17,881 nt of DNA from an uncultured Clostridia bacterium (GTDB taxonomy: Bacteria > Bacillota > Clostridia > Oscillospirales > Oscillospiraceae). Of the stretch, positions 6,600-14,419 are shown one piece after another. How positions within the stretch are numbered: position 1 is the stretch's first letter; every line of letters begins with the position of its first letter. A model generated the notes under the pieces. It did not search any database, was not told where the DNA came from, and was given only the letters and a program-made list of their open reading frames with translations. The position numbers were made by a program, and so were the translations under genes. The stretch lies in the NCBI GenBank assembly GCA_947177005.1, contig CAMWSZ010000015.1, forward strand, positions 1 to 17,881, in the 5' to 3' direction.

Positions 6600-7427
6600 T
6601 TACCGGCACAGAATCTGGCCCAGCAGCGCCATGATTTCCTCCGCCCGGCGGTAGGACTGCTCGCTCATCCGCTTGAACAGCTTTTGCAGGCATGGGTCCA
6701 GCGTTCCCTCCGCGGCGCGCCGGTAGTTGAACCCGTTGCACGCCTCCTGGTGGTAGCAGAACCGCAACGCCGCCGCTGAATTTTCCCACTCCATGTGCTC
6801 TACCGTGACCGCCGGGGTGTAGCAGGTGCCGGTAATCAAATAGTACGCGGTACACATCTCCTTCGCCGCGCACTGCTTTTCCGCAGCGATGCGGCGCAGC
6901 AGCCGCACCGCAGACATATTATTGCGCATCCTTTGACAGAGCGTCAGGCAGCAGCGGCGTTCTGCCAGCTCCTCATCAATGAAGCCCGTCAGCACCTCCA
7001 GCGACTGCTGTGCGTCCGTGCCCATGCAGCAGGGATTCATATCCGCCCCCGGCAGGCTGGACACCGGTACAGGCTCTGTGTTTTGCGTTTCCGCCGGCGG
7101 CGCTGCCGGGGTTGGGACGGCGTAGGCCGCCGGTGCGGCGTTCTCCACTGTTTCCGCATTCTCAGCACTGTTTACAGCAGGCGTGCCATTCACGGCGGGT
7201 GCAGTGCTATTTACAGCGGACGTACCATTATTCATAGCTGCACCGCTCACACCAGACGTACCGTTGGCGGCAGATGCACCGCTTGCAGCGGGTGTACAGT
7301 TGGCGGCGGCGCGGACGCCCGGATAGGGGTTCAGGTCCGGAGAGACGCGCTGCCAGATACGGTCGTACATACGGTAATCATATGTAACAGCTGTCTCGGG
7401 GTATTGATTCATCATCGGGTTTTCCAT
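6600..7427 (-). CDS. cysteine-rich ferritin-like four-helix protein with Asn/Thr/Ala repeats
   Basis: This 275-residue protein has three parts. Residues 1-40 (MENPMMNQYP... DRIWQRVSPDLNPYPG) are a short conserved-looking lead. Residues ~41-118 are low-complexity Ala/Asn/Ser/Thr/Val with five Asn-X-Thr units. Residues ~139-275 are four predicted helices resembling a ferritin-like bundle. In rubrerythrin-type proteins helices 2 and 4 carry Glu-X-X-His; here the matching places read EKQC (183-186) and EQSY (256-259), so both His ligands are missing and a classical di-iron site is doubtful. At least 13 Cys are present (including 133-134 and 159-160 pairs), which may suggest disulfide cross-linking as in spore-coat proteins (inference). 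The chosen ATG follows AAAGGAGG by 8 nt; the frame is open further upstream but lacks such a site. It lies 49 nt after aroQ and 30 nt before the HD gene. Confidence 0.65.
   Translation of the reverse strand: MENPMMNQYPETAVTYDYRMYDRIWQRVSPDLNPYPGVRAAANCTPAASGASAANGTSGVSGAAMNNGTSAVNSTAPAVNGTPAVNSAENAETVENAAPAAYAVPTPAAPPAETQNTEPVPVSSLPGADMNPCCMGTDAQQSLEVLTGFIDEELAERRCCLTLCQRMRNNMSAVRLLRRIAAEKQCAAKEMCTAYYLITGTCYTPAVTVEHMEWENSAAALRFCYHQEACNGFNYRRAAEGTLDPCLQKLFKRMSEQSYRRAEEIMALLGQILCR
7128..7307 (-). repeat. degenerate coding repeat (Ala-Asn-Gly-Thr type)
   Basis: Residues ~41-100 of the ferritin-like protein are built from imperfect 10-13-residue units containing Asn-(Gly/Ser/Cys)-Thr (N43, N55, N67, N73, N80). 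At the DNA level, related GCAGCGGGTGTACAGTT-like and GCGGACGTACCATT-like stretches recur. This suggests expansion of an ancestral unit followed by drift. Confidence 0.55.
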
Positions 7428-7476
7428 AGCAACAGCCTCCTTTACAGGACATTGTATGTAAAACCCGCGGAAAAGG

Positions 7477-7905
7477 TTAGCCCCGCTCCAGCAAATATTC
7501 CGCCGCCATGCGGTAGCCGTCGAAGCCGTAGCCCGCGTAGGTCTTGACGCACGCCATGCCCGCATAGGAGATCTGGCGGAAATCCTCCCGTTCCGATACC
7601 GCCGAGATATGCACCTCCACCGCGGGCAGAGCTACGGCTTTCAAGGCGTCCAAAACCGCCACGCTGGTATGGGTGTAGGCGGCGGGATTGATGACGATGC
7701 CGTCCATTTTGCCGTAGGCCGCCTGAATGGCGTCCACCAGGCCGCCCTCGTAGTTGGACTGCCTGATCTCGTATTCGATGCCCAATTCCCGGCAGAAATC
7801 ACCAATAAACGCCTCTAAATCGGCATAGGTTTTCCGGCCGTAGATATCCGGCTCCCGGATGCCCAGCATATTCAGGTTCGGTCCGTTGAGAAACAACAGC
7901 TTCAC
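7477..7905 (-). CDS. aroQ: 3-dehydroquinate dehydratase, type II
   Basis: It removes water from 3-dehydroquinate to give 3-dehydroshikimate, the third shikimate step. The 142 residues are full length for type II enzymes, which form cytoplasmic dodecamers. Visible family marks are the N-terminal LNGPNLNMLGIREPDIYG with the active-site lid Arg/Tyr, SNYEGGLVDAI, the substrate-binding INPAAYTHTS and the catalytic-region EVHIS (the usual Asn-Pro after it is Ala-Val here). The start is GTG at 7905, inside a GTGA overlap with the aroE-aroK stop, so translation is coupled. AAAGGAG is 11 nt upstream. It is the last recognisable pathway gene of the operon; the ferritin-like gene follows 49 nt later. 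Confidence 0.95.
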   Translation of the reverse strand: MKLLFLNGPNLNMLGIREPDIYGRKTYADLEAFIGDFCRELGIEYEIRQSNYEGGLVDAIQAAYGKMDGIVINPAAYTHTSVAVLDALKAVALPAVEVHISAVSEREDFRQISYAGMACVKTYAGYGFDGYRMAAEYLLERG

Positions 7906-9125
7906 AGTCCGTTCAGCTCCTTTACAATTTTTTCCAGTGTCTCCTCCGGCGTACCGTCATTGCCGGCCGTATGGTCCGCAAAGGCCGCGTACAGCGGCGC
8001 ACGCCGTTCCCACAGCTCGCTCAGGGCGGTGCTCTGGGACACCGGCCGCCCGTCTACCGGCAGGGCGTCGAGGCTCCGCGTCAGGTGAAAAATCACGCCG
8101 TTCTGATGCAGGGGCGCATAGTTTTCCTCCCGCAGGACCACGCCGCCGCCGGTACTGATGACGCAGCCGGTGTTCTTCCCGGCCTCCCGGACCACACCGC
8201 TCTCCAGATCACGAAAAGCGGCTTCTCCCTCCCCGGCAAAGATTTCCGGGATCTCTTTTCCCGCTTTTTGGACGGTCAGCCCGTCCAGATCTATGAACCT
8301 TTTCCGCAAAAGCTTCGCCAGCGCTGCGCCAATAGAGGTCTTTCCGCACCCGGGCATTCCGATCAGGACAATATTTTGCAGCTGCGCGGTCAGTTCCGAC
8401 AGGACCTCCTCAATACGGCTGTCGGGAATGTCCTTTCCTGTGAACAGCTCAGCAGCACGCTTGGCCTGTGCCACCAGCATCGGCAGGCCGCAGGAACAGG
8501 GCAGGCCCCTTTTTTCCGCCTGCATGAGCAGCGCGGTATGCAGCGGATTGAACACAACATCCAGCACGCCGGTTAGATTGGGAAACGCGTCCAGAGACAC
8601 CGGCGACACGCCGCAGTTGGGATACATGCCAACAGGGGTCGTGTTAATCAGCACCTGCGCGTTGGCATGACGGGCCAGGCTGTCATAGTTGTTCTCCCCC
8701 CTGCGGGACACCACCACGATTTCCGATGCCCCCAGTTCCTTTGCGGCGCTTTGGGCGGTGCGGCTGGTGCCGCCGCTGCCCAGAACCACCACTTTTTTCC
8801 CCTTCATGTCCACGCCGGTCCGGCGGGCCAGATAGATGAGGCCGTCGATGTCGGTGTTGTAGCCGGTGAGATGCCCGCCGTTGTTGACCACCGTGTTCAC
8901 CGCGCCAATGGCGGATGCCCGGGGATCAATGCTGTCGCAGAGGGGAATCACCGTCTGTTTATAGGGTATGGTCACGTTCAGGCCCTTGAACTCCCGCTGC
9001 CGGAACAGCTCTTCCACCTTCTCCGGCGGCGTGGGCAGAAGCTCGTAACCGTACCCGGCCAGAGCCTGATGAATCTGGGGAGAAAAGCTGTGACCCAAAG
9101 TCTCCCCCAGCAGTCCGTATTCCAT
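7902..9125 (-). CDS. aroE-aroK: bifunctional shikimate dehydrogenase / shikimate kinase fusion
   Basis: One 407-residue frame carries two consecutive pathway enzymes. Residues ~1-245 are AroE (NADPH-dependent reduction of 3-dehydroshikimate): SFSP at 13-16, catalytic K56 in TIPYK, N77, YNTD with D92, GSGGTSR (116-122) for the cofactor, and Q220. Residues ~250-407 are AroK (ATP-dependent 3-phosphorylation of shikimate): Walker A GMPGCGKT (256-263), D279/D281 in FIDLD, R305 in FRDLE, GGG (326-328) and the lid DGRP (358-361). Only ~5-10 residues join the two halves, and I see no internal ribosome site, so it is a true fusion. The ATG at 9125 lies 1 nt after the pheA stop with AGGTG 7 nt upstream; the frame is open further upstream but that would overlap pheA. 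The fused order matches steps 4 and 5, so substrate transfer between domains is possible. Confidence 0.94.
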   Translation of the reverse strand: MEYGLLGETLGHSFSPQIHQALAGYGYELLPTPPEKVEELFRQREFKGLNVTIPYKQTVIPLCDSIDPRASAIGAVNTVVNNGGHLTGYNTDIDGLIYLARRTGVDMKGKKVVVLGSGGTSRTAQSAAKELGASEIVVVSRRGENNYDSLARHANAQVLINTTPVGMYPNCGVSPVSLDAFPNLTGVLDVVFNPLHTALLMQAEKRGLPCSCGLPMLVAQAKRAAELFTGKDIPDSRIEEVLSELTAQLQNIVLIGMPGCGKTSIGAALAKLLRKRFIDLDGLTVQKAGKEIPEIFAGEGEAAFRDLESGVVREAGKNTGCVISTGGGVVLREENYAPLHQNGVIFHLTRSLDALPVDGRPVSQSTALSELWERRAPLYAAFADHTAGNDGTPEETLEKIVKELNGL

Positions 9126-9126
9126 A

Positions 9127-10263
9127 TCAGAACACCTCACTATATGCACCCAGGAAGGTAAAAAAGTCCTCTTTTTCCAGCTGGCTGAGGATTGTCTGGG
9201 TGTCGCTGCTGTGAACGGAGGCGTCAACGTCGAAGTAGAAGCGGAACTCGAAATCCTTCCCCGGAATGGGACGGCTCTCCAGCTTGCTGATATTCATGCC
9301 GCGAGTAGCAAATTTTGACAGCAGGCTGTACAGCGAACCGGGACGGTGGCTGGCGGAGGCCACAAAGGTGATCTTGTTGGCGCCCTCGAAAATCTCCAGA
9401 TTTTTGGAGATGCAGATAAACCGGGTATAATTGTGGTCGCTGTTGGATATTTTCCGGGAAATAACCTCAAGATTGTACAGGTCCGCACAGTTGGCGGAGG
9501 CAATGGCGGCGATGTCCCTGCGGCCGCTCTCGGAGACGTATTTTGCAGCAGCGGCGTTGTTGCTGAAAACCGTAATCTTGATCTTGTTGTTTTTCAGGAA
9601 ATCGCTGCACTGGTTCAGCGCCTGCTCGTGGGCCACCACTTCTTTTACGTCCTTCAGCGTTACGCCGGGTTCGGCAAGAAGGCAGTGGTCGATCTTCAGC
9701 TTGAGGCTGCGGACAATCTTGCAGTCGTATTTCTCAATCAGATCATAGACCTCCGTCACGGAACCGGCGGAGCTGTTCTCAATGGGCAGGATGCCGTAGC
9801 GGCACATGCCGTTTTCCACGGCACGGAATACGCCGTCAAAACGGTTGAAATACATGATCTGCGGCAGGGAGAAGATCTTGTCGCAGGCCAGCTGGGAATA
9901 CGCGCCCTCAATGCCCTGACAGGCCACCACCGCACGGCCGGGGAATTCTCCGGCGTTCTCCGCCGCCTCCAGAATCTCCCTGCACAGCGCACTGCCGCCG
10001 GTGGACAGATGGTTCTCCTGATAATCCCGGCTCAGGTCCAGCATGGTCGAATACAGGATCTTGGTGTACTCCTCCAGCTCCGGACCGCACAGGCCCGTCA
10101 CACGGTAGAGAATCTCCCGTTCACGGTTTGCGGCTAAAATCGGAGTGTTGTGCTCTTTTTTGTAGCCGGCCACCTGCCTGACCAGATCCATACGCTGTTT
10201 GAACAGCTCTGCAATCTGGCCATCAACAGCATCCAGCTGATTTCTGTAATCTTGCAGCTCCAT
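9127..10263 (-). CDS. pheA: bifunctional chorismate mutase / prephenate dehydratase (P-protein)
   Basis: It converts chorismate to prephenate and then to phenylpyruvate, committing carbon to Phe. Of 378 residues, ~1-87 are an AroQ-class chorismate mutase helix bundle (R7, R24, K35 and REREIL near 47-52). Residues ~108-285 are prephenate dehydratase, with QGIEGAYSQLA, ENSSAGSV and the catalytic TRF at 280-282. Residues ~298-372 are an ACT domain with HRPGSLYSLL and ESRP (329-332), the Phe-binding signature, so feedback inhibition by Phe is expected. The chorismate mutase product also supplies TyrA encoded upstream, since no other mutase is seen in the operon. The start ATG has GGAGG 9 nt upstream and lies 4 nt after aroC. 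The C-terminus ends 1 nt before the aroE-aroK start. Confidence 0.96.
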   Translation of the reverse strand: MELQDYRNQLDAVDGQIAELFKQRMDLVRQVAGYKKEHNTPILAANREREILYRVTGLCGPELEEYTKILYSTMLDLSRDYQENHLSTGGSALCREILEAAENAGEFPGRAVVACQGIEGAYSQLACDKIFSLPQIMYFNRFDGVFRAVENGMCRYGILPIENSSAGSVTEVYDLIEKYDCKIVRSLKLKIDHCLLAEPGVTLKDVKEVVAHEQALNQCSDFLKNNKIKITVFSNNAAAAKYVSESGRRDIAAIASANCADLYNLEVISRKISNSDHNYTRFICISKNLEIFEGANKITFVASASHRPGSLYSLLSKFATRGMNISKLESRPIPGKDFEFRFYFDVDASVHSSDTQTILSQLEKEDFFTFLGAYSEVF

Positions 10264-10267
10264 TTTT

Positions 10268-11344
10268 TCAGTCCTCCATCAACATGTCTAATAAAGTAAG
10301 CGCGGCAACAGCCTCCGCCACCGGTACGGCCCGGGGTACGATACAGGGGTCGTGGCGGCCGTGAATGGTCAGGCTGGTATTGGTTTTTGTCTCCAGGTCA
10401 ACGGTATCCTGCGCCTGTCCGATAGACGCCGTGGGTTTGACGGCGATATTCACCACAAGGGGCATCCCGGAGGTAATGCCGCCCAGAACGCCCCCGGCGT
10501 GGTTGGTGCGGACGGAAACGGTTTCGCCGTCCATGATAAAGGGGTCGTTATGTTCGCTGCCCCGCATGGACGCAGCGGCAAAGCCGTCGCCGAAGGACAC
10601 GCCCCGTACAGCCGGAATGCCGAACAGCGCCGCCGCCAGCCGGTTCTCCACGCCGCCGAACATCGGCTCCCCGATTCCGGCAGGGAGTCCCAGGACGAAA
10701 CAGCGGATCATTCCGCCAACGGAATCGGCAGACATTCGGGCGTCCTCAATGACAGCTTTCATTTTTGTACCGGCTTCACCGTCAAAAACGGGGAATTCCA
10801 TACCGTTCAGCGCGGACAGATCCGGCGCACTGACTGCCGCAAAATCCGGCGCGGCGTCGGCCACGCCGCCCACCTGCGCGATATGAGCGGCGACCGTAAT
10901 CCCTCTTTTTTCCAGTAATTGGAGGGCCAGCGCCCCGGCAAAGCACAGCGGCGCGGTAAGGCGTCCGGAGAACTGACCGCCGCCCCGGATGTCGTAGCTG
11001 TTCCCATACTTGACCAGCGCCGTGTAATCGGCGTGTGAGGGACGGGGGGTACGCTTGAGGCCGCTGTAATCTTTGCTGTGCTGGTTGCTGTTGACAATCC
11101 GCATCGCCAGCGGTGCGCCGCAGGTGACGCCCTCCACCAGGCCCGACAGAATTTCCGGGATATCGCTCTCCTTCCGCGTGGTAGACCAAGCGTTCTGTCC
11201 AGGCGCACGGCGGGCCATAAACGCGGACACTTTTTCCATGTCCGGCGCAAACCCGGCGGGCAGGCCCTCGATCACGCACCCGATTGCTGGGGCGTGGGAC
11301 TGTCCAAAAACTGTGACGCGCAATTTGTTACCGAGTGTGTTCAT
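10268..11344 (-). CDS. aroC: chorismate synthase
   Basis: It removes phosphate from 5-enolpyruvylshikimate-3-phosphate to form chorismate, using reduced FMN that is not consumed. The 358 residues match the family length. Signatures are VFGQSHAPAIG with catalytic H17, RPSHADYT with catalytic H104, the flavin-binding region DIRGGGQFSGR (~118-128) and HDPCIVPRAVPV near the C-terminus. No NADPH:FMN reductase domain is present, so the flavin must be reduced by another enzyme. The start overlaps the aroA coding end by 17 nt; GGGAGGGG about 6 nt before the ATG supports it. It belongs to the tightly packed aromatic operon. Confidence 0.97.
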   Translation of the reverse strand: MNTLGNKLRVTVFGQSHAPAIGCVIEGLPAGFAPDMEKVSAFMARRAPGQNAWSTTRKESDIPEILSGLVEGVTCGAPLAMRIVNSNQHSKDYSGLKRTPRPSHADYTALVKYGNSYDIRGGGQFSGRLTAPLCFAGALALQLLEKRGITVAAHIAQVGGVADAAPDFAAVSAPDLSALNGMEFPVFDGEAGTKMKAVIEDARMSADSVGGMIRCFVLGLPAGIGEPMFGGVENRLAAALFGIPAVRGVSFGDGFAAASMRGSEHNDPFIMDGETVSVRTNHAGGVLGGITSGMPLVVNIAVKPTASIGQAQDTVDLETKTNTSLTIHGRHDPCIVPRAVPVAEAVAALTLLDMLMED

Positions 11345-12503
11345 AAATATCCCCTCCCAGCAAGCGGTAGACGCTCCAAAAATCCGGGTACGATTTGGCG
11401 ACGCACTCCGCGCCCAGCAGCGTCACCGGCCTCTGGCAGCGGGTGGCCGCAATGGCGGTCATCATGGCGATCCGGTGGTCGTTCCAGCAGTCCACCGTAC
11501 AGCCTCCGGCCAGCGTCTCCCGGCCATGAATGGTCAGACTGTCGGCCCGCTCCTCCAGGCTTGCGCCCAGAGCGTTCATGACGGCGGTAATGGAGGACAG
11601 ACGGTCGCTCTCCTTCATCCGCAGGCGTCCGGCATTGACGATCTGGGTATCTCCCCGGCGCAGAGACGCCATTGCCGCCAGCGGCGGGGCCAGGTCTGGG
11701 CAGTTGGACACATCGATCTCCTCGTCTCCCGGCAGGCTCAGCTGCACGAAAAAGTCCCGGATCACCCGGTCCCCCTGTGAGGACAGCTGCTGCAAGCCCT
11801 CTACCTCCAGCGGATTGCCCAGACTAATGGCCGCGAACCAGAACGCCGCCTGAGACCAGTCCCCCTCCACCTGTACGTCTTTGGGGACATAGGTCTGGTT
11901 TCCCGGAACGAATAGGGTCCAGGGATCCCCCCACTCCGCCGTTACGCCGAACAGGTTCATGGCCTCCAGCGTCATATCCACATAGCCCTTTGATTCCAGC
12001 TCTGTGGTTATATGGATTTCAGAGTCGCCGTTCAGCAGGGGCAGGGCGTATAAAAGTCCGGTAATGAACTGGCTGGAGATATCTCCGCGCAGGCTGTAGA
12101 CGCCGGGCGTCAGACGTCCCTCCACGGTCAGAAAGCCATTTTTCTGTTCGTACTTGATGCCCTTTTCCTCAAACATGGCAAAATAGGGCTGCTGCGGACG
12201 CTCCATTAAACGTCCCTGTCCGGTAAAGCGCGCCCCGCCCCGCAGGGCCAGCGCAATCGGAATCAGAAAGCGCAGCGTGGAACCGGATTCAAAGCAGTTC
12301 AGCTCCGGCAGTCTTCTGCCGCTGGTCCGCAGTGCCTTCATACACCAGCGGGTGGCCCTGACGTCCTGAGACTCCGCCAGATTGGTGACCTTGCTTCTGT
12401 CACCGGCCAGTCCGGCGGCGATGAGATAGCGGTGGGCCTGAGATTTGCTGGGGGGCGGCGTGACGGTCCCCGATAAACGGGAGGGCGTTATGGTCAGATT
12501 CAC
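11328..12503 (-). CDS. aroA: 3-phosphoshikimate 1-carboxyvinyltransferase (EPSP synthase)
   Basis: It joins PEP to shikimate-3-phosphate, the sixth shikimate step. At 391 residues it is somewhat shorter than the ~427 of E. coli. Visible are PSKSQAHR (K20, S21, R25), the PEP loop SGSTLR (73-78), ISSQF (142-146), the catalytic D270 in CPDLAPP, RMKESDR with E298, NDHRIAM with R344 and K370. In the glyphosate/PEP loop the Gly equivalent to E. coli Gly96 is kept (G74), while the Thr97 and Pro101 positions appear to be Ser75 and Phe79; this alignment was made by eye. The start is GTG at 12503 in a GTGA overlap with the aroB stop, preceded by GGAGG at 7 nt. It ends inside the start of aroC. Confidence 0.96.
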   Translation of the reverse strand: MNLTITPSRLSGTVTPPPSKSQAHRYLIAAGLAGDRSKVTNLAESQDVRATRWCMKALRTSGRRLPELNCFESGSTLRFLIPIALALRGGARFTGQGRLMERPQQPYFAMFEEKGIKYEQKNGFLTVEGRLTPGVYSLRGDISSQFITGLLYALPLLNGDSEIHITTELESKGYVDMTLEAMNLFGVTAEWGDPWTLFVPGNQTYVPKDVQVEGDWSQAAFWFAAISLGNPLEVEGLQQLSSQGDRVIRDFFVQLSLPGDEEIDVSNCPDLAPPLAAMASLRRGDTQIVNAGRLRMKESDRLSSITAVMNALGASLEERADSLTIHGRETLAGGCTVDCWNDHRIAMMTAIAATRCQRPVTLLGAECVAKSYPDFWSVYRLLGGDIYEHTR

Positions 12504-13552
12504 AGCGCAGCCTCCGTAAAGGCCCGCAGGCCGTCCATATCCAGCCGGACTGTTTTGGCTTTGCCAATCTCCTCCAGTACAACCACGTCAATGCTGCCGC
12601 CGTCCCGTTTTTTGTCGCCGGAAGCGGCGTCGTACAGCGCCTGTGCGGTGTAGGGACATTCGATAGGCAGGCCGAAACGCTGGTTTGCCTTGATAACGGT
12701 GTCCAGCGTACCCGCGGGGCTGTACCCCAACCGTTCCGCCGCCCGGGTCGCCAGCACCATTCCGATAGCTACCGCGTGGCCGTGGGTAACGCGGTAGCTG
12801 CTGCATTTTTCAATGGCGTGTCCCAAAGTATGGCCGAAATTAAGGAATTTCCGGGTGCCGCGCTCAAATTCGTCCTCGCCCACAACAGCCGCTTTGATCT
12901 CCACGTTCCGGCGCACCACCTGCGGAATGGACTGCCGGAGATCCGCCGGCATCAGGAAATCCAAAAATTCCCTGTCTTTGATTAAGGCGTGCTTGACGGT
13001 TTCGGCCACGCCGTCCGCGAAGGTCTCTGTGGACAGTGTGGAAAAGGTATCCGTGTCGCAGATGACCATTTTGGGCTGCCAAAAAGCTCCTGCGAGATTT
13101 TTCCCGGCCTCTAAATCCACTGCGGTTTTGCCGCCAACAGAGGAATCCGACGCGGCCAAAAACGTGGTGGGAAGCTGGATATAGTCCACGCCCCGCTGGT
13201 AGGTGGCGGCGGCGAAGCCCGCCATGTCCCCGGTAACGCCGCCCCCCAGCGCCGCTACACAGTCGGAACGGGTGAGGCGGTTCTGGGCGAAAAATTCCAG
13301 TATTTTGCTGTAAGTGGTGATATTTTTATTCTGCTCCCCGGCGGGGAAGGTATACAGAAGGGTTGAAAATCCGGCCTTCTCCAGCGATGCGCACACCCGC
13401 CCGGCGTACAGCGGTCCGACAGTGCTGTCCGTCACGACGGCGCAGCGGCGGGATTTGACGGCCTGAGCAGCCAGTCCGCCGGTCTGGTCCAGAAGACCCG
13501 CGCCGATATGGACCGGGTAGGCGCTGGAAGCATTTACCTGAACGCTTATCAT
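12500..13552 (-). CDS. aroB: 3-dehydroquinate synthase
   Basis: It cyclises DAHP to 3-dehydroquinate with NAD+ and a divalent metal, the second shikimate step. The 350 residues are full length. The NAD-binding loop is seen in ALGGGVTGDMAGF (101-113), followed by QLPTTFLAASDSSVGGKTAVD (~126-146). The metal ligands read as E184 in GVAETVKH, H241 in NFGHTLGHAIE and H257 in VTHGHA; the last two are 16 residues apart, as in characterised enzymes. It starts at the ATG at 13552, 17 nt after the tyrA stop, with AGAGG/GAGGAG upstream, and overlaps aroA by 4 nt (GTGA). Confidence 0.97.
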   Translation of the reverse strand: MISVQVNASSAYPVHIGAGLLDQTGGLAAQAVKSRRCAVVTDSTVGPLYAGRVCASLEKAGFSTLLYTFPAGEQNKNITTYSKILEFFAQNRLTRSDCVAALGGGVTGDMAGFAAATYQRGVDYIQLPTTFLAASDSSVGGKTAVDLEAGKNLAGAFWQPKMVICDTDTFSTLSTETFADGVAETVKHALIKDREFLDFLMPADLRQSIPQVVRRNVEIKAAVVGEDEFERGTRKFLNFGHTLGHAIEKCSSYRVTHGHAVAIGMVLATRAAERLGYSPAGTLDTVIKANQRFGLPIECPYTAQALYDAASGDKKRDGGSIDVVVLEEIGKAKTVRLDMDGLRAFTEAAL

Positions 13553-13569
13553 AATCCTCTATTCTCTCC

Positions 13570-14415
13570 TCAGCAGTCATTGTCTATGGTCTCTTTTATG
13601 ATCCGGGCGCGGCGCAGCATCCCCCGCAGATTGTCCCGGTCTCCCCGGCGGATGACATACGCAAACGCCGCCAGTTCCTCCACCAGCGTGTCGATCTCGC
13701 ACACCAGCGCGTCCCGGTTTTCCAGAAACAACTCCGTCCACATGTCCTCGTTCAGCTTGGCGACACGGGTCATGTCCTTGAAGCTCCCGGCGGAAAAGCC
13801 CTGGAAATTGGGTGCGGAGGGGCTGCCGACATAGGCACAGGACACTACATGGGCCAGTTGGGACGTATACGCGATAATATGGTCATGCTCCTGCGGGGTA
13901 GATCTTTGCAGATGCCCAAATCCAAGCTGTTTGGCAAACACCCAGATTTCCTCCAAACAGTGTTCCGGCGTTCCGGGATAGGGAGTCACGATAAGGGACG
14001 CCCTCTGAAACATCTCCGGAAAGGAGAACGCATATCCGGACCGTTCGATACCGGCCATGGGGTGTCCGCCGATAAAGAAGAACCCGCAGTCCCGCACCAC
14101 CTCCTCCAGCGGTGTACAGACCACGCCCTTGACACCGCCGCAGTCCATGACCAGTCCGCCCTTGCGGAACTGATCCCGGTATGCGGCGACATAGGCCACG
14201 GTGGCCTCCGGATACAGGGCGATAATCACCAGATCACAGTCCGGGAGACGCTCCGGCGTCAAGGCGGCGGAGATGACCCCCTCGTCCAAAGCGCGGCTGA
14301 GGACCTGTCCGTCCGTGTCATAGCCGAAGAGGGTGCAGTCCGTATACATATGAATGGCCTTTGCCATGCTGCCGCCGATCAGGCCCAGACCGACGACGCC
14401 TACTGTCTCAATCAT
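13570..14415 (-). CDS. tyrA: prephenate dehydrogenase
   Basis: It oxidatively decarboxylates prephenate to 4-hydroxyphenylpyruvate, the Tyr-branch enzyme. Its 281 residues contain a Rossmann NAD(P) motif GLGLIGGS (9-16) with a DTDG stretch after the second strand. The catalytic-region GGHPMAGIERSGY carries H118, and TSQLAHVVS carries H189. There is no chorismate mutase or ACT domain, so mutase activity must come from PheA, and feedback control by an ACT domain is not expected. The frame extends 45 nt upstream, but ATG 14415 has GGAG 7 nt before it and begins directly with the Rossmann strand, so I use it. This start lies 4 nt after the aroF stop. Confidence 0.94.
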   Translation of the reverse strand: MIETVGVVGLGLIGGSMAKAIHMYTDCTLFGYDTDGQVLSRALDEGVISAALTPERLPDCDLVIIALYPEATVAYVAAYRDQFRKGGLVMDCGGVKGVVCTPLEEVVRDCGFFFIGGHPMAGIERSGYAFSFPEMFQRASLIVTPYPGTPEHCLEEIWVFAKQLGFGHLQRSTPQEHDHIIAYTSQLAHVVSCAYVGSPSAPNFQGFSAGSFKDMTRVAKLNEDMWTELFLENRDALVCEIDTLVEELAAFAYVIRRGDRDNLRGMLRRARIIKETIDNDC

Positions 14416-14419
14416 CGTC

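Noticed and set aside
7428..7476. Possible promoter (TACAAT) between aroQ and the ferritin-like gene
   Set aside because: A -10-like hexamer exists near 7450, but no acceptable -35 is found at 16-18 nt upstream, so it is not supported.
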